Of a stretch of 26,971 bases of DNA, positions 22,748 through 26,971 are shown piece by piece; positions within the stretch are counted from its first letter, which is position 1, and the number at the start of each line of letters is the position of its first letter. The position numbers were made by a program, and so were the translations under genes. Under the pieces are notes generated by a model. The model did not search any database. It was not told the DNA's origin and saw only the letters and a program-made list of their open reading frames with translations. This DNA comes from a virus. Where the stretch lies: positions 1 through 26,971 of IMG/VR virus record IMGVR_UViG_3300030106_004401; one strand, 5' to 3'.

Positions 22748-24312
22748 TACGCGTATAATTCCTTAAATGCGTATTCATGATTTTGTTTTACGATATATAA
22801 ATTTTGTTTTGCTCTGGTCATACCAGTATAAAAAACTTTTCTGACTTCATTTATATTTTCTTTTAAACCTCTTTTACCTGCAGGTGATAAATCAGAAAAC
22901 ATAATTACATTGTCTGCTTCACCTCCTTTTACTGCATAAATAGTATTAACAACTATGTTTGGTTCTTGATTTAAATTAGTGCCGTTATTAAAAACTTTTT
23001 CAATATAAACGACATCTGGATTATCAAGATTGTCTAACGCTTCATGCCACTTCCAATCTGCTTCAGCAAGTAATCCTAATTCTTTAACATCATTAAAATT
23101 ATATTTTTTATCTATGTCTATGCTATCTACTTTTTTCTTAGCACCAATTTTTAAACTTGCATTAGGCTTATTCTTATTTCTACTTTTCATAAAATTAAAT
23201 AAATTTTTTATTGAGTCCGCGTATACTTGATCACCTTTTTGTAACTTCTTCCAAGTATTAATCGCATAGATTACTTCCTCTCTAATTGATAGGTCACCTC
23301 CTCTTTTATAGAACAAACCACGTTTACGCAACTCTCGGGTAACATCATTAAGCATATAGCTGCATGTTGCTAAAAAATAGTAAGATCCGGGTAATTCATA
23401 ATTAATAAATTTTTCGTTTTCTAAATAAATTATTTTACCTCCGTCCTTTACAGCGCTCCAATCTTTTTGTTCTCTTAAATGTTTTGGTATTCTTTCTATA
23501 AGTTTTCTAGACTTTTCTGCTATGTTTCTAGGCACTCTATAAGACTTGTCCAACACTCTAGATTTTCCCTCTAAGTTCTTGAAATATAACGCTTCTGCAC
23601 CTGCCCACTCATAAATTTCTTGATCATCATCTCCTGCAACATAGACCCTATCTGCTTTTGCTGTAAATTTTTTAACAAGAGCCCATTGTAATTTTGTTAG
23701 ATCTTGAGCTTCATCTACAATAACTACTTTTAATTTTGGTACATCAACATCTTCATCAACAATAAATTCAATACTGCCAGTATAATCATAAACATCTAAT
23801 TGTTTTTTATGTTCTATTAATAGATCGCTAACTTTTTCTAACATTAAATAACCACCCTCTGGTATTCTATTTCTTTGACTAAATTCTTTAATACTTAATC
23901 TTTGCTGTCGAGCTTTATTAATTAATGATATATATTTGTTTGATGCTATCTCTCCTCCCATTTCAGATTGTGTCTTGTCTACTTTTATATCTGTATCACC
24001 CGACACTCTGTGTTGTTTCATTAAGTTTGCAAACTCAAACCAATGTTTAGTTGTCATCTTGTTCTTAGGTTGGAATCCACCGACTTTCCAAGCTATACTA
24101 TGCAAGGTGCTAAAGTATGGAAATTTTTTAGAATCGACTTTCAAAAGCTTACTAGCCCTTGTTACCGCCTCGATTCTGGCTTTCTTTGTAAAAGTCAAAA
24201 AAGCAATATCATCAGGTGTACAGTTTTCTTTCAATTCTTTTTCAACAATATCCAAAAGAGTTTTTGTTTTACCCGTTCCTGGCGGTCCAAATATTTTATA
24301 GATTTCAGTCAT
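22747..24312 (-). CDS. SF1 DNA helicase, UvrD/Rep/PcrA-like
   Basis: This 521-residue protein contains the SF1 helicase motif set: Walker A GPPGTGKT (9-16), FLTFTKKA (38-45), STLHSIAW (68-75), Walker B VVIVDEAQDL with D200/E201, AGDDDQEIYEWAGA (226-239), SYRVPRNIA (257-265), NTIYAVKGGEADNV (456-469) and FYTGMTRAKQNLYIV with R500. It should move along ssDNA using ATP and unwind duplex for the polymerase. It is shorter than UvrD (about 720), so accessory 1B/2B domains are reduced. It starts one base after the primase stop and overlaps the polymerase start by one base. There is no DnaB-type helicase in the window, so it may be the replicative helicase. Confidence 0.92.
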   Translation of the reverse strand: MTEIYKIFGPPGTGKTKTLLDIVEKELKENCTPDDIAFLTFTKKARIEAVTRASKLLKVDSKKFPYFSTLHSIAWKVGGFQPKNKMTTKHWFEFANLMKQHRVSGDTDIKVDKTQSEMGGEIASNKYISLINKARQQRLSIKEFSQRNRIPEGGYLMLEKVSDLLIEHKKQLDVYDYTGSIEFIVDEDVDVPKLKVVIVDEAQDLTKLQWALVKKFTAKADRVYVAGDDDQEIYEWAGAEALYFKNLEGKSRVLDKSYRVPRNIAEKSRKLIERIPKHLREQKDWSAVKDGGKIIYLENEKFINYELPGSYYFLATCSYMLNDVTRELRKRGLFYKRGGDLSIREEVIYAINTWKKLQKGDQVYADSIKNLFNFMKSRNKNKPNASLKIGAKKKVDSIDIDKKYNFNDVKELGLLAEADWKWHEALDNLDNPDVVYIEKVFNNGTNLNQEPNIVVNTIYAVKGGEADNVIMFSDLSPAGKRGLKENINEVRKVFYTGMTRAKQNLYIVKQNHEYAFKELYA

Positions 24313-24313
24313 G

Positions 24314-25819
24314 TTAAAAAGGTGTCTCGTCTTCTAAGCTCTGCACTGGCAAAGGTGTATTATCGAAATTAAATGATGGCATGTACCATAAATGCTCTAA
24401 CGCACCTTTGACTCTTTTCTTTTTACTACCACCATCAAGTTCTCTTATTCTCCCACAAATTTGTGTTTCGTTATAGTCTGCAAACTTTCTTGATTTAAGA
24501 AAAGACTCTAACGCACTTAAAGTAAACCAGGACACATCATCTTTATCTGTAAACACTTTATCAATTAAAACTTCATCTATAGATAACGCTTCACCATTCT
24601 CTCTCATAAATGATTTAAGATGTTCATCAAATCTACCTTGCTTTGTTATTTCTTTAGGCATCTCTATTACGTCACAATTTTCTAAAAGAAAGTTTACTTT
24701 TGCTGACCAATCAACTTCTTTCATCCTTGGTGGCAACTCTGTTAGTACATCCATACATCGTTTTCTAAATTTGTTTTGATCATACAAAGTATCTGTATCT
24801 AGTTCCATACGTTTACCATCAACGTTTAAAAACCAAACAGGTTGATCACTTTCTAATTTAGTAAGATCTGTCAACTGATGTTGATAGGCGGACCCTATGC
24901 CATGTTTTCTTAATTTACATTGCACAGGATTACAAACAGAACACATTGGCTGGTCTTTACACTTGTATTGATAATCTTGTTTCTCATGTTGTTTTATTGT
25001 TTTGTTAACTTGTTCTATTGATAGTTCTGGAGAAAAGTATTGATAATTAAATTTACCAATCTTTGTTTGCCATGAGTCTGGAAAAGCTTTCTTCGCATAA
25101 ACTGCATACTGATACAAAACTTGATCACGGCCGCCCTCTGATATACCCATCGACATTAGTGTTTGTAAACAAGGAGGACCATCGTCCATCTCCACTGCTA
25201 TCTCTCTTTTTGCTTTTCTTTTTGTTAGTTGACTTTTAGTCAACGACACCGCGTCGACTTTTGTATAGAATTCTTCTAATGTCATGCTTTCGCCTACATC
25301 GTTAAATGCATAACGAAAAGAATCATCTCCACCATGGTATGGAAGATTTAAAAAATTACCTACGTCACCACGTTCGGTGTTAATGCTTATTTGTTTTGGA
25401 AAGACTTCTGTGTTTGCATGCCCGAGGTCCGCTGACCATTCTATTAATTTACTTCGAACAATCTTTGCAGGCACCCACTCAGATAAAAATAAAAAAATGT
25501 GAGCACCACCACTCTTTGATCTTGCTACAATTAACGGGAGCTCCAGCTTCTGTATTTCTTCAACGATGGCCTTATGATCAATTGGATAAGTATCCACATC
25601 AATACAACCCCAACGACACATGCTGTCATCATTGATAGGAACAATGCCAAGAGAAGGATTGTCGCCACGTAAGTGAGTGCGCCACATATCATCTGTAACA
25701 GGCGTTTTCTTAATGTAAGCTTTGCCGCCTTTTTTGCCTTTTTCGTCGAGATCACCAGCAATGTATTCGCCATGTGCTCGGTCTAGACCACTAAATATAT
25801 CTTTAAATTTTTCAAACAT
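24314..25819 (-). CDS. Archaeo-eukaryotic type primase (TOTE-primase-like)
   Basis: This 501-residue protein carries the AEP primase signature: RWGCIDVDTYP with D74-x-D76, ARSKSGGAHIFLFL with S103 and H107, and TEVFPKQ with E138, followed by the VGNFLNLPYHGG segment (153-164) I associate with TOTE-type primases. A Cys cluster KCKDQPMCSVCNPVQC (C287, C293, C296, C301) is a probable zinc or iron-sulfur site. The C-terminal 190 residues are helical and charged, and end EDETPF. It would make primers for the downstream polymerase. ATG 25819 follows ATGAGGTCAAA; this binding site lies in the outer stem of the structured leader at 25822-25925. No TOPRIM primase is visible. Confidence 0.85.
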   Translation of the reverse strand: MFEKFKDIFSGLDRAHGEYIAGDLDEKGKKGGKAYIKKTPVTDDMWRTHLRGDNPSLGIVPINDDSMCRWGCIDVDTYPIDHKAIVEEIQKLELPLIVARSKSGGAHIFLFLSEWVPAKIVRSKLIEWSADLGHANTEVFPKQISINTERGDVGNFLNLPYHGGDDSFRYAFNDVGESMTLEEFYTKVDAVSLTKSQLTKRKAKREIAVEMDDGPPCLQTLMSMGISEGGRDQVLYQYAVYAKKAFPDSWQTKIGKFNYQYFSPELSIEQVNKTIKQHEKQDYQYKCKDQPMCSVCNPVQCKLRKHGIGSAYQHQLTDLTKLESDQPVWFLNVDGKRMELDTDTLYDQNKFRKRCMDVLTELPPRMKEVDWSAKVNFLLENCDVIEMPKEITKQGRFDEHLKSFMRENGEALSIDEVLIDKVFTDKDDVSWFTLSALESFLKSRKFADYNETQICGRIRELDGGSKKKRVKGALEHLWYMPSFNFDNTPLPVQSLEDETPF

Positions 25820-25821
25820 TT

Positions 25822-25925
25822 TGACCTCATGTAAGTGGTGTGTGTTGAGTCATAAAACGGCGAAGTTTTATATGGTTTCAACCCAACACACCCACGCGCA
25901 ACAACCAACGGTACACATGAGGTCA
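25822..25925 (-). promoter_or_regulatory. Structured leader (nested inverted repeats) upstream of the primase gene
   Basis: Within the 142-base gap between the ssDNA-binding-like gene and the primase gene are three nested stems. The outer stem is an exact 11-base repeat, TGACCTCATGT (25822-25832) with ACATGAGGTCA (25915-25925). The second pairs 25835-25847 with 25884-25895 (12 pairs, one bulged base). The innermost pairs ATAAAAC (25852-25858) with GTTTTAT (25865-25871) around a six-base loop. In the - strand RNA the 3' arm of the outer stem contains the primase binding site GAGGT, four bases before ATG, so the fold would hide it. An RNA regulator, attenuator or DNA origin structure are all possible. 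Confidence 0.6.
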
Positions 25926-25961
25926 TCATAGTTTTCCCATTCATTGTTACGAACCTGTACC

Positions 25962-26813
25962 CTAGAATTTCACGCCAGAAATTTCTTCAGCATCCTGTGC
26001 ACTATTAGAGTTTGGAGTGACATCAGCCATTTCCTCCTGCTGCTCTTCGTCATGATCTGGAGCTATTCCAACTTCCCCCTGCTGGAATGATTTAGCAAAG
26101 CTGATGCAGGATTCTAGGGTATCCTTATTTGATACCATATCGAGTCTTTCAATAACCCAACTATGTACAGGGTTACCACCGACTTGTTCTAATGTGGTAC
26201 CTAACTTGTATATAAACGAATAACTTGGTGGATTTTGAATGACTCTACCAGCTACCTTTAGAATAGCAGTCTTTTGCATATACAACCACATTCTACTTTT
26301 TTTCATCTGTGAAACTTTCATAGTGATCAAAGCTTTAGATAGCGGTAGGTCATCTTCGTCTAGAACCACAACCAAATGATTCGCAACCTCTTCAATGTAA
26401 TTACCATTAGGTAGATAATTTAAATTATCTTTTTCATCCTTTTTGGTTTTACTCATTATGTCAGATGTTGCAGGATAAGTATTAACAGGTGCTTTTCTTG
26501 AAGTCTGTCCTCTCTTCTCCCACTCAACATAATTTCTAAAAAACTCACAAGGCACAACACGTATGCCCGCCTCGCCGTCAAATGTTTCTTTGTTAGCTTT
26601 ATTAATTATATTGCCTGGCGTATTACCTTTTACTGTCTTGTCACTAATTTCTGGTGACATAGGTTGTAAGATTTGAAACCTAGGTATTAGTATATCTTGG
26701 GTGGTAACATTACCTAACCCATCTCCAACGTTTTGTATTATTAATTCTAATGCCTCATCTACTTCAGCTACTGCTGTAGATTTTTTAGTGGCAGGTACTC
26801 CTTTAGTTGCCAT
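25962..26813 (-). CDS. Probable ssDNA-binding / replication accessory protein
   Basis: This 283-residue protein starts at ATG behind TAGGAGGTCATC. The N-terminus (MATKGVPATKKSTAVAEVDE) is followed by mixed alpha/beta sequence with strands such as IRVVPCEFF, HLVVVLDEDDLPLSKALITMKVSQM and SYSFIYKLGTT, consistent with an OB-like core though not decisive. The C-terminus is strongly acidic (DHDEEQQEEMAD) and ends GVKF: an acidic tail with a terminal Phe is the hallmark of T7 gp2.5-type and other phage ssDNA-binding proteins. Its place directly upstream of the primase, helicase and polymerase supports this. The family is not firmly recognised, so an unrelated replication accessory factor is possible. 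Confidence 0.6.
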   Translation of the reverse strand: MATKGVPATKKSTAVAEVDEALELIIQNVGDGLGNVTTQDILIPRFQILQPMSPEISDKTVKGNTPGNIINKANKETFDGEAGIRVVPCEFFRNYVEWEKRGQTSRKAPVNTYPATSDIMSKTKKDEKDNLNYLPNGNYIEEVANHLVVVLDEDDLPLSKALITMKVSQMKKSRMWLYMQKTAILKVAGRVIQNPPSYSFIYKLGTTLEQVGGNPVHSWVIERLDMVSNKDTLESCISFAKSFQQGEVGIAPDHDEEQQEEMADVTPNSNSAQDAEEISGVKF

Positions 26814-26822
26814 GATGACCTC

Positions 26823-26971
26823 CTATTTATTTTTTATTTTAACGTCGTGATAACGAAAGATACCAAACACTTCTTCTGGAAAAGCTTTTCCTTGTGCTGC
26901 GTATTTTTCTATAGTCTCTCTGCACCATGCATCGAGAGTATTCCATGCAATGCCCTGTTTTTCCATGGGCA
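26823..26971 (-). CDS. Small hypothetical protein, possibly cut by window end
   Basis: A - strand frame stops at TAG 26825-26823 and runs to the right edge. From an ATG at 26966 it gives 47 residues beginning MEKQGIAWNTLDAWCRETIE and ending FGIFRYHDVKIKNK; the frame continues upstream with no stop, and only five bases before the ATG are visible, so I cannot tell whether this Met is the start. The sequence looks coding (helical, with Trp/Tyr and charged residues). Its stop codon is part of the TAGGAGG binding site of the next gene, so the two are coupled. No family is recognised. Confidence 0.6.
   Translation of the reverse strand, partial: PMEKQGIAWNTLDAWCRETIEKYAAQGKAFPEEVFGIFRYHDVKIKNK

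Noticed and set aside
1-26971. tRNA genes, CRISPR arrays, insertion sequences and integrase or attachment sites.
   Set aside because: I looked for cloverleaf-like segments, regularly spaced repeats, transposase motifs and tyrosine or serine recombinase motifs and saw none; a tRNA scan was not possible by eye with full certainty.

Overview
This window reads as a piece of a tailed bacteriophage genome from an AT-rich marine setting, probably a podovirus-like virus of the pelagiphage / uncultured marine phage type. The host group is inferred from base composition and gene style, not proven. The evidence is near-total coding density, overlapping genes, low-complexity tail and fibre proteins, very large glycine/alanine-rich virion proteins of ejection type, a family A DNA polymerase with its own primase, helicase and nuclease, and no bacterial housekeeping genes. 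I see no terminase, portal, capsid, lysin, integrase, tRNA or CRISPR array, so the genome continues beyond both ends.

The layout has four blocks of alternating strand. Block A (1-3205, +) holds virion surface and tail-fibre type genes. Block B (3166-11419, -) holds six separate 2-oxoglutarate/Fe(II) oxygenase-like genes, a GT-A type glycosyltransferase, a 614-residue tail protein and several small structural or unknown genes; one lone small gene at 4530-4685 runs the other way. Block C (11554-20391, +) is a tightly overlapped series of large virion proteins, read from a good sigma70-type promoter at 11451-11479 that carries two operator-like palindromes. Block D (20388-26971, -) is the replication module in transcription order: a small gene cut by the window end, an ssDNA-binding-like protein, a structured leader, an archaeo-eukaryotic type primase, a UvrD-like helicase, DNA polymerase A, a PD-(D/E)XK nuclease, and a small protein with a signal-like N-terminus.

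The replication genes form a self-contained set: strand binding, priming, unwinding, synthesis with 3'-5' proofreading, and junction or end cleavage. The most unusual part is block B. Six oxygenases of at least two sequence types lie within 8.3 kb among virion genes, and a glycosyltransferase is translationally linked to an oxygenase on each side. This suggests a hydroxylate-then-glycosylate modification system acting on virion protein, host surface glycan or DNA; the substrate cannot be read from the sequence. The second notable element is a 104-base nested inverted repeat just upstream of the primase, whose outer stem pairs with the primase ribosome-binding site.
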